A DNA stretch of 64,000 nt from Moringa oleifera (Eukaryota > Streptophyta > Magnoliopsida > Brassicales > Moringaceae), in the NCBI GenBank assembly GCA_021397835.1, contig JAJFZO010000469.1:124001-188000 (forward strand). The letters run 5' to 3'. Position 1 is the first letter of the stretch, and each line of letters opens with the position of its first letter. Below, in pieces: positions 49,880 to 63,258 of the stretch. The notes below the pieces were generated by a model that was given only the letters and a program-made list of their open reading frames with translations, was not told where the DNA came from and made no database searches. The position numbers and the translations under genes were made by a program.

Positions 49880-51810
49880 ACAGATATCCTATCCCTAGTA
49901 ATAGGCCTTGGACTTCTCGTCTGGGCTCAATTTTTATCTTTGAGGAGTGCCTTAAGGCTGGATCGAAGCTTCCTATCATCTTTTCTTTTTATCCATCTTA
50001 GAGTGTTTCAAGTTATCTCCTTCCTAGATGATCCCAAAAGCATGAAGGTGTCTCACAACCTTCAATGCAAGGTGTTTGGACGTAGCAGCCCCATTCTCAG
50101 TGCCTGCTTTGTTTGCCAGATTCTTTGAAGTTAAACACCAATATTATAATATAGACAACCCACAGACATTTGGTATTTTAGTGCTAAGAAGCCACTGCTT
50201 TTAAGAAAAATAGGTAAAGGTCTTTCAAGAAACAATAGGGGATGGAGGCTTAATTACTTTTGGGCCTCCTAAAGTAAAATACCCGCCCTCTGACTTTAAT
50301 GATTTGAGCAAATTTGATAGGCATTTTTGTGAGGATATTGAATTCCCAGAATCTATCAAAGCCATTTACAAGTCCCTTATTAGGTACAGCCAAGAGATCA
50401 GCATAGATGAGAGAGTTGATGATGACAATGTAGTTAGGATTTATAAATTACACTTAAATGTTCCCTCTGCATCCTTGAGAGAACTAAATTAGATTATGAT
50501 GATGAATCAGGTTCTGAAGTGGGGTTAGACTTTGAATTGAACCCTCTTTAGACTCTTCTTTATCCTTAGAGTCAATTCCTGACCCTAACTTCGTTCCTTC
50601 ACCAAGTACAGACCTTGAGCCTTCCTCCCATTTTAAGCCTTAATTTGAACCCATTGCTTCAAGACTACTCATTTCAGCACATCAGAGCTCTCGAATTCTT
50701 CTTCTAGTTTGTTGTTTCTTTATTTTCTACACCGTACTATTTCTTTTAGTTCAATAGCTCAAGTCTGACCTTGTTTTCTTGATGTATTTGCAAATTCATC
50801 TAAAATGATGATAAAGTTAAGCAAGAAAGACCTCACTGAGGCTGTGGCTAAGGCGAAGGCCACATCTACTCATTTTGTAGTGAAGAAGACAGGGGTAGGT
50901 CAGCTACTACTTTTTAACTAGCAAGAAAAAGTCACTATTGGTGAAGAGATTGGCCTTTCTAGGCTCTGTAGAGGTGCCAAATAAAAAAAAAAAAAAAAAA
51001 GTTCACTTGTGCCCATGACCTTATTTCCACGCCTTCAAGGAAATCTCCTTTCATCCCCCTCTAGAACTTGACTACAAAGAGCTTAACCACTGATCCAATG
51101 GTGACTTAGGAGTTCCTCTACAAATCTGTTCTACTGGCTGACCATCAAAGGCTTAAATTTGAGGGTTCAAAAAGCTTCTTCCTCGGCCTATCTCAGGATC
51201 TAACTAGCTTGTAAGTCCTTTTTCATTTGATTTTGCACCTGCTCCTCACATTTCCATTATTCCGTCCCTTTCTCTTTTTGTTTGCAAGTGGTCTGGAAGA
51301 CTACCATGATTATGGCTGACTGACAAACATAGAGATGCTTAGGTGAAATTTTTCAAGAAGATCAGAAGGTTGTAGACAGGCCAAAGCCAAGGGCAAATTA
51401 GGAGCTCTAGGCTGAGCATGGGAAGTTGATGAAGAGAGTTGAAAAGGAAGAGAACATTGGTTCTTTGTCAGGCTAAGCTAAAGAAGGAGATGAGTGACTT
51501 CGACTTGAAGTTGGAGTAGTGAAAGAGCAGCATGCTGAAGCTGTTGATGAGAAATCCAAAAGCAGCAAGGACTTCCAGAATTTGGTGTTGGTAAATTATG
51601 TTGCTATGTACTAAAATCTCATGCCCAAGTTAGGAATGAGATCCGACAAGTCTATGAAGATTAGATCTCTCCTTTGTCTAGGTCAGCCTCAAAGACACAC
51701 CCAGTGAATAGATTGCTCCAAGTAAGCTTAAAGATGTCACAGTTGAAGTTACTGGTGCTCCTGCAAGGACCATAACACCAAATCCCGCTCCTTCAGCCAA
51801 CAAAGATTAA
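49880..51810 (+). pseudogene. Decayed gypsy-type gag-like ORF of a plant retroelement (copy B)
   Basis: The 5' part reads, across frames, IFEECLKAGSKLPIIFSFY (about 49930-49990) then LSPSQMIPKAWRCLTTF and AALFARFFEVKHQYYN-like sequence (50010-50150). This is the pattern of the plant 'putative gypsy-type transposase' domain (PF04195, family name from memory). A middle frame at 50304-50492 reads DRHFCEDIEFPESIKAIYKS. The 3' part starts at 50805 with MMIKLSKKDLTEAVAKAKA, later has SSKDFQNLVLVNYVAMY, and ends VEVTGAPARTITPNPAPSAN-KD with a stop near 51808. Many stops and frameshifts; no pol genes follow in phase. Confidence 0.55.
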
Positions 51811-54079
51811 AATGTCTCTTATTTAATGGATGTATTAAGTTTTTTTTTAATTAAAAAAAAAGTATTCCCCTTCAGCAGTCAATGAAGAATCTTTCAGCCC
51901 TTCTTTTAATCATTTCTTGTACTTCTTTATTGCCTTGCTTTCTCTTTCTTCTAAATTATTGTACTTCCAAAAACATTGAATTAAACCAAAATATCTCTAA
52001 ATAGTGTAAATCTGAACCATTCAACATGAAAGTGCAAAGTGGCTAAGCTTAATGTATTTGCATAATTTCAAGCCATTTTACCATAACACAACCCAAAAAC
52101 AATAATTGCATTTCATAGATATCCAATCTATACCCTCGAGCAAAATTCGGTTACTAGCTCACCCTTTCACTGAACTGTCTCATAATTATTCCAGAGGTTG
52201 CAACAAAATCCCAATTTGACCTTCTAACTGCATATTTTGTTTAGAACCATTCTTTTAATACCCATAATCCTTGATCTGAACTCAGAAAAATTTTCTGAGA
52301 CCTGGCTGAACACGTCACTTAACACTATTGTGGGTTGACCTCAGCCATTGCAACATATTTTAAATTTGGCTTTGACTATTTTCAGCATTTAGAACCATCA
52401 TACTGATGTCTATGACCCCGAACCTAAAGATATACTTTTAAAGCTCAATTGAACTCCCTTTAAAGCATTTTGGCTAACTGAGCTTGATCTTGCAAAGTCA
52501 GCTCACCCTTGCCTTCTGAACTTAATTATCATTTAGAGCTATCCATAAAAAATTGTTAATCTCTGTTCTAAACCCTCTAAGTCTGCAAAATATACCAAAT
52601 CGGCAGTTCAGCTTGGGTGACCCTTCTTTAGGGTGAGCTCAACTTTGGCTTTGCTGAGCCTTCTTCTGGATAAGCTCAGCCCAGACTTGGCTGAATCTTC
52701 CCAATCTCTGTCCTTTCTTCCATTTTCTACATCTCGTTAGACTATGTGGTTTCACTTGACAGAGATAAGGGATAAAAATTGGGTAGCAACTGTTGTCCTT
52801 CTTTGTCTATTTTCAATAATGAAAATAGGATAAATACTAAAGAGATCCAATTTTTTCTCTCCTATATTACCATTTTCTTCTTTCTGCTTCATTTCTTTTT
52901 TTTTTCTTTTTTGAATAAATAATGAGAAAATAAACCTTTCTTTTTTAAAAAGAAAGAAAGGCAACTTTGGCCATCTATCACATTCTGCCTTAATATCTCA
53001 TGAAAGATTTTGTTTTGAACAATTATTGATGTTGCTTTTATCTCATGAAGAAATATTTCATCATCCTTTGATGCGAAGCAATCCACCTTTTGTCAGATTC
53101 TTCCTCGACATTTGACAGCTTCATGATCTCTTTTAGATTTTGTCTCACGATAGAGTTCTTCTTTATCACTTAACGTTTTAAATTTTTCTCCTATCGGATT
53201 CTTCCTTGATGTTTGATGATTTAATATTTCTTCTTGAATTCTTCTTCAACATTTGATATGATATCATTCTTGTCTCATGACGGATTTCTTCCTCGTCATT
53301 CAACAATCGTTTCAATTTTTTTTTTCTCCCCTTGGTTTCTTCTTCAATGTTTGATGATGTAATCGATATGAATTTCTTTCATTGTTTCGATGACTTTATC
53401 TTCGAGTATTTCTTCATTTTTAGTGATAATGCAACATATAATGTAGGTTTATGTTCTTTTTACCATTATTTTTTATTCGATTTTCAAAGATTCTTCTTTT
53501 TATTTTAGCTAGTTCACTTGATATTTATTTATTGTATCTTCTTGATTGGTTGGGTTAATTTAATTATACTTCTTCACTTTATTCTTTTATGATTGGATTT
53601 GTGGATTTTGTCGACCTTTCTCCCTACTGAAAATATATCTTTTGGATTTAAGAACGAGCCAAATCTTTGGTTCTTGATTCTTTTTCAGAAGCTCTGGCCT
53701 TGTGATCACTCTTTGGCTTTTCTTCTCTGTACTATGTTTGCCATAAAGTATATTTTCCCTTGATTTTATCACTTTTTTTTTTTGTATAAAAAATCATCTT
53801 TGACTCATTTTCGAATTTTCTTTAAACAATTAGTCCTCTCTTTATTTTCAAAGACAACATTTAACCATCATGTATTAAATAAGGAAGAGAGCCAATCATG
53901 AAAGGAACTTTATTGATGGTACAGACATGATTTCTCATATGCAAGTAAAGAGACATTTTGAATTCGACTATCACTTCTTTTTAGCATCCAGTTGATTTGG
54001 TTTTGAATGATAATCATCCTAATATATTTGACTTCTTTCTTAAGCTAATAAAGACACCCTTTATCCTCATTGAATCATT
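51811..54079. repeat. Degenerate repeat-rich DNA, possibly LTR sequence
   Basis: Between 53085 and 53420 the phrase TTCTTCCT(C/T)GA(C/T)(A/G)TTTGA(C/T) recurs about five times with 50-70 bp spacing, alternating with TTTTGTCTCA(C/T)GA. 52440-52720 has repeated GCTCA(A/G)C and TGGCTGA words. No coding signature. It may be the LTR of the - strand gypsy remnant to its right, but no LTR ends could be set. Confidence 0.45.
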
Positions 54080-55322
54080 TTTTTTTATTTTTCTCCTTTG
54101 ACGACAACACTGTATTCGAATTTGTTTTCTTTATTATGTTTAATAATTTTTTGATGACATCCAAATTTAATAGGCTAGGAATCTCTTGTCCATCCAGTTT
54201 TTCAAAGATGAATGCCTCTTCAAAAAAAGGTTCCTTCACAACATAGTCCTTCCCAATTTTGCGCACATTTGTCCCTTAGGTCTAGAATATTCTCAGGATG
54301 TCATTTCAGCCCTAAATCTCATTCTTTAAATATTCACGGATGCACTTTCTTATTATATAACCTTTCCATCCCACTCTGATATAGTTGTCCATGACAAACG
54401 GTTTTCAATCTCTTCTCCTTAATTACATTTAACTATTCATATCTAGTTTTTCACCCATTCTACTTCTCTAAGTTCTATCTTCATGAGAACCATTAAAGAC
54501 AAAATTTACATTTCAATTGGCAATATCGCTTCTATACCATATACAGGTGAGTATGGAGTTGCACCAGTTAAGGTTTAAATTGATGTTTGGTAGGCATGCA
54601 ATGCTCAAGGCAATATCTCGTGCCAATTTTTGTAAGTCACTATCATTTTTAAATAATTTTTTTGATACTTTTATTTACTACTTCTACTTTGTCATTATCT
54701 TGGGCCTATAAGTGGCTGAGTAATAGTGTCTGATATGAAACTAAGTGCATATTCTTCCATTTTTTTTGTTGTTCAAATTTAAGGCATTGTTAGAGATGAT
54801 CCCCTCTAGAGGTCCATATCTATAGATAATTTCTCATCTCACAAAGCGATTAGCCATTAATTTCGTAACATGGGTAAAGGATCCAATTACTTTTACCCAT
54901 TTTGTGAAATAATGTATGAAAATCAAAATGAATAAATGGTCTTTTGATGCTTTCGTGGAGATCAATTCAATTGTATCAAAAATCCACATAAAGAATGACC
55001 ATAATGAATTCATCATATGAAGAGGCGATAAAGGCATGTGAATGTTATCTCTATATATTTGGAATTTATGGCACTTTCTCACGTACTAAATACATTGTCC
55101 TTTTAAAGTTAGCTAGAAGCAACTTGCTCTCATTATTTCTCTTGCCATCATTGGCCCGCTAGCATGAATGCCACATGTACCCTTATGTATTTCTTTTGCA
55201 ACTTTGGCAAATTCAGCTTTGTCTATGCATCTGAGCAAGGTTTGATGGAGAAACACTTCTTCATCTAATTTGAAGTTTGTAGCCAATTTTCTTAGAGTTT
55301 TCTTATCATTATTTGTTGCCAC
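54080..55322 (-). pseudogene. Ty3/gypsy retrotransposon integrase and pol 3' end, broken
   Basis: On the - strand in order. At 55322-55113: TNNDKKTLRKLATNF, LLRCIDKAE and EIHKGTCGIHASGPMMAREI, which is the integrase zinc-binding region. At 55082-54834: CHKFQIYRDNIHMPLSPLHM, SKDHLFILIFIHYFTKWVKV, the start of the integrase core with the first catalytic Asp not preserved (FILIFIHYF where FILVAIDYF is usual). At 54640-54490: NWHEILP-ALHAYQTSI, TGATPYSPVYGIEAILPIEM, core 3' part, with stops. At 54266-54090: DYVVKEPFFEEAFIFEKLDG then IPSLLNLDVIKKLL, the C-terminal chromatin-binding-like tail. Reverse transcriptase and RNase H, expected right of 55330, were not found. A 5'-truncated, inactive copy. 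Confidence 0.85.
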
Positions 55323-57750
55323 TATAATTCAACCACTGTAAGTTAGTAGCCAATCAGTATCAAATCTCTGAAAGCTTAACACTTCAAAATTTTAAATCTA
55401 TGCATATATATACAAATTTTTAAACACCTTCTGAGTCACTTTCTTTGGAACTCACACGAACAAGTTACAGTCTAAATACTACAACCACATGGTTGGTCAC
55501 TTTGTTTCAGTGTTATGCAGTTTCAATCTTGTTTTTTGATCTAATGCTGCCAAAATCTCCAAAAACATAAAACTTTAAAGCAATAGATATGCCTCTTAGC
55601 TATATCTTGAATCACTTTAATTGAATATTAGGCAAAGAAGTTTTATTCAAAATACTGTAGCTATGTTAAAGAAGAGAGAGGCCACATTATGCTTAAGAAG
55701 TCAAATATGGGGCATATAGGGTTCAAGTGAAATTTGACCAAATCCAATTAGATAGGGTCAAACTTGGTTGGGGTCCAACTGGACAAGCCTATGTCTTTTT
55801 CTTTTTTTAAAAAAAAAATTTATAGTTTTTTTCCCATTTGTTTCATTTTTTCTCCTTTTTCTATTTTTTCTCTTTTCATTTTTAGCCTTAAGAAATCCTA
55901 AATTGTATTTACATGGTTGATCATTCATTATGACCATTTTTCTCCTAGAAATGTTAATTCTAATCTTCTAACTCTTTGACAAGGGCAAAATTAGGTGTCT
56001 AGCTATGGCAGTAGTCTTTATCTCTAGAAGATTTGAGATTGATAGGTAGTTACACATAGGAAAGATTAACATTTAACTATTCATGTCTAATTAATTAAAC
56101 AATATATAACAATAACAAACATGTAATTATTTCTCATCTAATTAATAAAAATCTATTCACTTAAAATCTAATTAATTAAGATGTCATTAACATCTAACAA
56201 TAATTATTAATCATATAAACCATCCAACTAATAATTATTATCATAACATTTAGTTCACTAATATATATTAAATAACAGACTATTAAAACCTGCATATCAT
56301 ATAATTACACAAATTTGAAACATTAAATATGAAATTATCACATAACAATCAAATAACCATAAGTCTACAAACTAATCAATTAACTTAATAAATTAAAATG
56401 CCACCAACATCAATTTATATTAAGAAATTAAATTGTAAACAAAAATATAATAATAAACAAACACTTATAGTGTTGGGATTCTCATACTAGGCGGGTGACA
56501 ACGGTGTGGGAATAGTAGCATGATGGCACAGAGAGGTAGTCTGAGGCATAGATGTGGTGGTATGGGAAGTGATGTGGACAGGTGTTTACATGTTTGAAGG
56601 AGAGAGGAAGGTGGTCAAGAGGGGTAAAGAAAAAGAGAAGAGGGGAAGAGATCGAAAAGGGAGGCGGCAAAGAAAATTAAAAGGAAGGAAAAAGAAAAGA
56701 GAAAAGGAAAAGGGAAATAATAAGAGAAGAAAAGAAACTAGAGTATGACAAGGAGAAGAAAAGAATGGGAAGCTCGATCCACCGTGAATCAGATACTTTT
56801 TTTAAAATTTTTTAAACTCGGTTTATGGCAGACCTAATATGTCATGAATCGGGTATTTCTTTTTTAATGTTCTAATACTCAGTTCATGATTAATTGAATC
56901 TGTCTCAAATTGGATATTTATTTTTACTTTTATTTAGTAATGGATTTTAAATCCATAAGTAAAACTTTGACTTTCTTACCTTTTTCATAATTTAAAAGCT
57001 TTCATAAATTAGTTTGGCAACAAAATTAAATCTATCTCAAACTAATGTCCGTCATTAAATCAAAAAAAATTAATTTTGTCACTATTCTAGTATTAATCTA
57101 TCATTAATCAACAACGAACTGAGTCCATCGCAAATTAAATTCTGTCATTATTCTGGCATTATCTTGTACTGGTTTTATATATCTATGATATTTAAGTGAA
57201 AACCTCAAACATTTATTTGGTGGCTCATCCAAATGAAGGCTATATGGTCTAAACTTGAGGTATAACAATTCCATGTATATGAGAGATCATAAATGTTTTA
57301 TGTGCAAATCTCCTAAACTGTTTTATTTGTGTCATAGTTTTATAAGGTTTAAAACTCTCAAGTGTTTAGGTGTAAACTTCATGTATATATTCGATAAGAA
57401 TAGAGGCTGTATCATTTGAGGTGTGACAACTCCATGTATGCGATAGTGTCTAACCTTCAAAACTCAAACTTTCAATGATTGGGTTATATTACATGTTTTG
57501 AAACATAATCATCTAAATGTCATCGATTTTTGATTTTTTTCCCTTAACCAAAACACATTTATCTTACATGTTTGCCTACTTATTCATTTTTTTTTTTTAA
57601 AGCCTAAAGGAACAGAAGTGTACAACAAGACAAAATTGTAAATTCATGCAAAACAAATTTTATTTTGCTTTAGGTAAACATGTTAAGATGTCAATGAAGG
57701 GCTTTATCTTGCTTTGTTCTTTCTCTTTGGTATAATGTGTTTGTTATCAT
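55323..57750. other. Unassigned DNA with a long purine-rich tract
   Basis: 55330-56450 is AT-rich with no recognisable feature. 56580-56760 on the + strand is nearly pure purine (GAGAGAGGAAG, AAAGAGAAGAGGGGAAGAG and similar). 56780-57180 contains repeated (C/T)GGTTTATGGCAGA / TCATGATTAATTGAATC and TCTGTCATTATTCTGGCATT phrases, like subterminal repeats of a CACTA- or Mutator-type element, but no end was identified. Confidence 0.4.
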
Positions 57751-57783
57751 ATAAAAAAAAAAAGAAAAAGAAAAAGGGGAGAA

Positions 57784-59015
57784 TGTTAACCTTGCAATCT
57801 ATTAGATGATTTGATGGCTTGGTTTTAATAATAACAATTAAATTATGTTTGATCTAACATATTTGCTAAGTGTCTAATGTTTAAGTAGTAAAATCATGAG
57901 TAAAGATCTAAGGACTACATGCACGTGATCTAAGTGAAGATAGAAAAGGCTAGGTTTTAGGTATGATTAGTTTTTTCATATGTAATGCTTTGTTATACTC
58001 AAATAGATAAATGATCACAAACACGCCTCATGCATCATTTTCAAATAAGTATTAAACTTAGAATTCATGTTTTTGACATAAGATGTTCAAAAACAACTTT
58101 GCAATGGTTTTTAAATTGGCTGAACTTTGCCAAATATCTTTGACATAAACTAGATTTAAGGTCTAAGAAAATAAGATAGTATAAGAGGGTGAGAAAGCAG
58201 TCTAAACGACATTGCCAGCACAAGGGCAACACTACCAACCCAAGGGCGACACCATCAGCCTAATAATAATGCTTAGAAAGGTTCTACTTGAAGCATAATA
58301 CCAACCTTAATAGTGGTGCTCTCGGACTAAGAATAACACTACTAAAAATTCTTTACCTAAAGCCGTAGTACATTCCTTGTTGTAGTAATACGAGTTGATC
58401 AGTTCAAATTTTGAATTTTTCTATGTACAAGATATTTAGAGTGACATTACTAGCGGTAGTGTTTATTAGGGGCTCCAAAAAGCACGAATATGTGAGTAAC
58501 ATTTATATCTTTATATTTAAGTATAAATAGCCTTTGAAATTTGAAGATGCTATTTTTCAAGCATTCCCTACATTAATAATCTTCATGTCTCTTGCTCTTC
58601 AAGCTTCTTTACATAAATATCATCATCCTTGAGCAATTTATTGGCACAAGGTTCTTCATTGAACACATCTATTATTGCTTGTGTCCTATTATATGGTTTA
58701 GGTTTAAAGTGAGGGGATTTATCTTGTATAAAATCTTGTTAAGAATAACCAAGTGTATACTTGGTTGAAAAAGTAGTAAAAAATCCTTTAACAAGTTGCT
58801 TCAAGGTGAGAATGTAGGCTGGGATAGATTAGCCACATAAAAATCATTGTGTTCATTTTCTTTTCCCTTACACTATTTAATTTTAACGTTGCTTATATAA
58901 TTTATATGCTTGTGATTTTTAGAAAAAGCATTTACATTTGATATTTTTGCTAAGTAAGTAAAAAAAATTTAATTTTAAATTTACCCTTTATCTAGATTGC
59001 TAGCTTGGGCCAACA
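57784..59015 (+). mobile_element. Probable 3' LTR of an LTR retrotransposon, with polypurine tract
   Basis: A purine run AAAGAAAAAGAAAAAGGGGA then GAA ends at 57783 and is followed by TGTTAACC, the expected polypurine tract and LTR start. The likely end is CCAACA at 59010-59015 (TGTT/AACA inverted ends), giving about 1.23 kb. A TATA-like TATTTAAGTATAAATAG lies at about 58515-58531 in the LTR. The sequence just upstream (57660-57750) is internal non-coding DNA of the element. The 5' LTR was not found, and flanks GAGAA and CTAAG do not match. The right boundary is the weaker one. Confidence 0.5.
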
Positions 59016-60555
59016 CTAAGCTCAAACAAAGTAATTTTTAAAAGATCATCTTAAACATTCTCATCTGGACAAATAATATAAGATTAAACTCAAAACTTTG
59101 CAAATAATAATTAATAAACAAAACAACAGAACTAGTAAGCATATATTTGAAATAATAACACATAAAATTAAATCAAGACAAGAGTTTAACGTGGTTCAAC
59201 TACTACTTCCATCGACAAGCAAATCTCTTCCAAACAACAAATCAAGTTATGTATTATAAATGAGACTTTATAATAAGCTTATAAAGAATAAAGAGGACCT
59301 CTAAACCTGTACATATAGGTTAAAATTTTCCTCTAATTATAGATTAAAAACTAATCATAAATTGCATATCAATTTGCCTTTCAAAGATCTATAAAACCTA
59401 ACCTTTCCATAGGAAGATCCATCCCTTACACTCTCAATTTTTTATATCTATAATCAGTTACATGCAAGAAGCATGAATTAGGATTTTATAAATAGTTATA
59501 ATAGTTGTCATATGTGTCCAAGATATGCCCAACTGGCTTGGAAATTATCTAGCTCACTGGTCATGCAATTAAGCATTGCGAAGTTCATGCCTAGCTCAAT
59601 AACTCCATTTTATTTACACCACTGCAACAAAGAAAGAATAGCTTATCATTTTACAATAACAATAATGCCTCAACAGTAACATTTTAATATGTTTGTTATC
59701 ATCAAAACCTCAAAATATGTTATAAGAGTAGTAATTCCTAGATGCGTAGAGAGTTCCATGGAGTTAACATCTTTTATGCCACCTTTAGATACCTATAAAA
59801 AACCTCTTCCAAAATTATTTCAACTTGTTAAAGCATTTCATTCATTTTTCTTTCTTCATTAAAAATAAAAATTTTGCTTTTTTAAGGGAAAACAACCACA
59901 AGTTGGTTGTTATTTTTATTAACTGAAGTGCAAATTTTAGAAAACAAAAAATCATTGTAATTAGGAGGTATTCTCCATCAACTCAATTATTAATATGAGG
60001 GATGACATTGTCTTAAGGACATGGAACCAACTCTAGTCTATAGTTTAACAAAAGCATAGTTTTACATGTTACATTTATCTTCAAGCTCATTTCAATTTGT
60101 TTATTCTAGTTTAAATTAAATCAAATATCTTTTCAAAATTTTGATATTATAAAACAGTAAACTTGACTTAGATAAAGAGCTTAGTAGCTTAAGGACTTGC
60201 AAATAAGAGGGAAGCTTAAACACTTAAGTCAATAATAATTCTTAAAGAGATATTTACAAAATAAATTGAATGATATTTGTTCCCTTTATAGTTGTTATAA
60301 AAATAATCTTACCTTAAAGCATTTTCTTGATTTATGATTGTTATTTTAGGGATTTTCATGATTTGCATATAGAAATAGTGAGATTAAAAGGAGATAATCT
60401 ATCAAAATTTTGTTAAAATAATATATCCCATCAAATTCAGTCGGTTGGAGCTTATCCAACTTATTTACATGCTAGTATAGCATTGTGTTTTTTTTTTTAA
60501 AAAAATTAATGGTTGAGTTTTGTGAGACATTTCCTTGTTAACCTTAGCCACATCA
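59016..60555. other. AT-rich unassigned DNA
   Basis: No gene or clear repeat found on either strand. Confidence 0.35.
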
Positions 60556-60559
60556 ACAT

Positions 60560-63258
60560 AAATAGATACTAAAAAAAAAAGCGTGATTTTAGTGACGGGT
60601 TTATCCATCGCTTAAGTAAAAAAAAATCTATCGCTAGAATTTTTTATGATAGATTAGAAAAACTTTCTTTTTTTTTTTTTTTGTAACTAAAATAGTTATC
60701 ATCAAAGCAAATAACGACTGATTTTGAAGTCTATTGCTAAATTAACGATCGATATTATTCATCGCTAAACTAGCAACTAATATTACTCGTCACTAAGAAT
60801 TCAAAAGGTACTAACAGATTTTTGAAGTTTAATGACTCATTTGAATCAATTGTTAAATTCAACGACTAACTCAAATTAGTCCCTAGATTTAATATTAATT
60901 TTTAAAAATAAAATTAATTTAAAATTACATAAAATTCATGAAAAATAGATTTCATAAAATAAGAAAATAGATATATTATTTTTTATTCTCATCAAATGTA
61001 CTATTCATAAAAGAAATTATATCTAAAACATCAAATATTTTGTTCATAAAAAAAATTACATTTAAAAATCAGGCAATGCTGAGGGTGTGTTTCTTAAAAA
61101 AAGAGCCTCTATCCTATGGATGCGCTCATTCATGTCAAGCTTTCTTTATCTAAGTCTCATAGCGTAAACAATCATGCTCTATTGCCTTACGCTCTTTATC
61201 CAATTGCTTTTCGTCCAATTGCTCCTCTATAGCCTCATGTACTTTCTATAGTCTTCATTTGAGAGTACATATCCTGAATAACTACATCATCAATAGAGCA
61301 TCTACTATTAAAGATGTTACTTTAATATCATGATCGAGCTTTAGTTCCAATCCTATACATCCCATGCTTTTTCTCTCCACCTAGAACCTCATAATAAAGC
61401 TAGTATAGTTTATCTTAGGTGTGTCGAAAGATCTTTTCTATGATTAAGAAGCCGAGGCAACCAACTCCTCGAAGTATTCTTATAATAAAGTATTTTATTA
61501 ACTTACTCATTAGCTAAATCATATAGTGAAGCAAAAAATGACATAATTTTATTTATTTATTAAATGTTAAAAATAAAAAACTTACATTTATTTGTGTGGT
61601 ACGCTCATCTACGAACTCATCAAACTTAGACTATGAATCCGTTTGAAAAGCTTCATTGCAGTAGGCTCGTGACTCTTACATTTTAACATATTAACCATTG
61701 TAAATATTTTTATTTATACACTGCTGATGGATTCCATTCTATCTATCACTACTTTTATATAATATTTGAGATAAATTAAGGCTTATTTTTTATCTTGTGG
61801 TGACATGCATACATTAAGTCAGCATACCGGTTCGTAGCTCGACCTTCATATACAACTTTTACCACGTCATCTATTTCCTTGTCCCATGTGAAATGTTTCT
61901 GCAACAAAACAATGATTAATATGTTAAAATGTAATATAATTTTATTTGGTAAATAATTATATAGATCTTGAATTCTTCAAAATAAAAATATTTAGTTTCT
62001 TGAGAAGCCACCTTCCATGGGTACCTAGATATACCAATCCTCTCCTACAAGATCTTATAAATCTTTACAGGACATTTATGCGAAGGCTCAATCTTGTCAT
62101 ATAAGACAATAAATTAACAAGTAATAAATAAAATTGAAAAAAATTATAAAGATAATGACACAAAGTACTAAAAATATTAATTATGAATACTTATATGTCA
62201 TTATCTATATAAATCTATTGTCCACTTATGCTCTGCAAACTCGTTGAGCTAGACATCATAGTAGCAGCAAACTTAAAAGAACTTAAGCAAAGCTAACAAA
62301 TCCATCAATGGGTATAGATGCTACATGTAAAGATGGTGTAGTTATGTACCTTCTCATCATCTTAAATATGTGGATCTCTCCCTCCAGAGTCACTTTGTCT
62401 CCCTCAACCTTTCATCTAATCATGTATTTGACAAATAACGTTTTATAAAAAAAATTGATAGAGTCTCCTTAAAATTGAATTAAAGCCTCCTAAGATACAT
62501 GATGAAAAAGCAATAAATTGAATAAGAAAACCAACACATATTTCACAAAACATATTATTTAAAATAATAAATTAAATAATTTAACCAATAATCTTTTTAA
62601 AAAACATAACTAATCATCATCTTCAGAGTCTTCATCTTCCTCTTTATCTTTCATTTCGTCCTCTTCTTTCAAAACTTGGAGTATAACTTATAGTATAACT
62701 TGTTTAACGTTTTATGCATGCCGTCCAAACTCTAAAAGTAAGTGATTTTACACCATTCAAAAATTTATAATTACGTACAATATCATAAATTGTTGTTTAT
62801 TTTATTTTTAAAACATTTTGACAGCATATCCCTATAGTTCTCCAAGTACATTATATATATAGATATGAATTAGTATCTTTTTTATCGAAACACGTACTCA
62901 TAGTCAATAGATACCTAAAAAACAATGAGATACTATACAAAATTTATACCAAATAAAGTAAACAATAATCTCTAGATGTCATGTACTGCACATAGATGTC
63001 ACATTTCTAAATTATTTGATCTAGGTGCAATTCAAGAATTATTATTGAACAATTTACTTTGATGCATATGCAAACACGTGAGTGACAGTAAATGTTCACT
63101 AAAGTTTTCAAACAATGTATCTAAAAAATATGTCTTAATTAGATTTAATATATTATCTACCAAATCTAACATATATAAACTAAATTTGTTAACAAATAAA
63201 ATTAACAATGAAAAAATTTAATCAACACCTAATTAATTTAAATTCATAAAAAAATAAA
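60560..63258 (-). mobile_element. Second PTTA-type CACTA element remnant, left end to plastid insertion
   Basis: The left end near 60565 reads TACTAAAAAAAAAAGCG, then TTTTAGTGACGGG, followed by subterminal repeats of short inverted CATCGCTAA / TTAGCGAT-type words (60600-60880), as in CACTA elements. The first base pair(s) of the CACTA end are not preserved (GATACTA). The - strand holds a broken PTTA transposase at 61100-61910. The right end was not found; plastid-derived DNA begins at about 63259. An acidic Glu/Asp stretch (KEEDEMKDKEEDED style) lies on the - strand at 62625-62680. Confidence 0.5.
61100..61910 (-). pseudogene. PTTA/En-Spm transposase, broken
   Basis: On the - strand. At 61910-61800: LQKHFTWDKEIDDVVKVVYE then GRATNRYADLMYACH, closely following the plant PTTA pattern in which a hydrophobic-WD motif precedes VxxVYExxAxxRYxDLxY. 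At 61680-61600: SHEPTAMKLFKRIHSLS. At about 61400-61320: GEKKHGMYRIGTKA, like the GGxKKxRxYGxGSxA box. At 61310-61240: DDVVIQDMYSQMKTIES, the coiled-coil end. Multiple stops and frame changes; presumably intron-bearing originally. Confidence 0.7.

Noticed and set aside
49622..50128. 168-codon frame as a membrane protein gene
   Set aside because: The conserved gypsy-type residues lie in a different frame across the same DNA, so the open frame is a shadow of a decayed element.
57784..59020. Solo LTR with target-site duplication
   Set aside because: Flanking 5-mers GAGAA and CTAAG differ, and the upstream purine tract indicates an internal region; a 3' LTR is the better reading.
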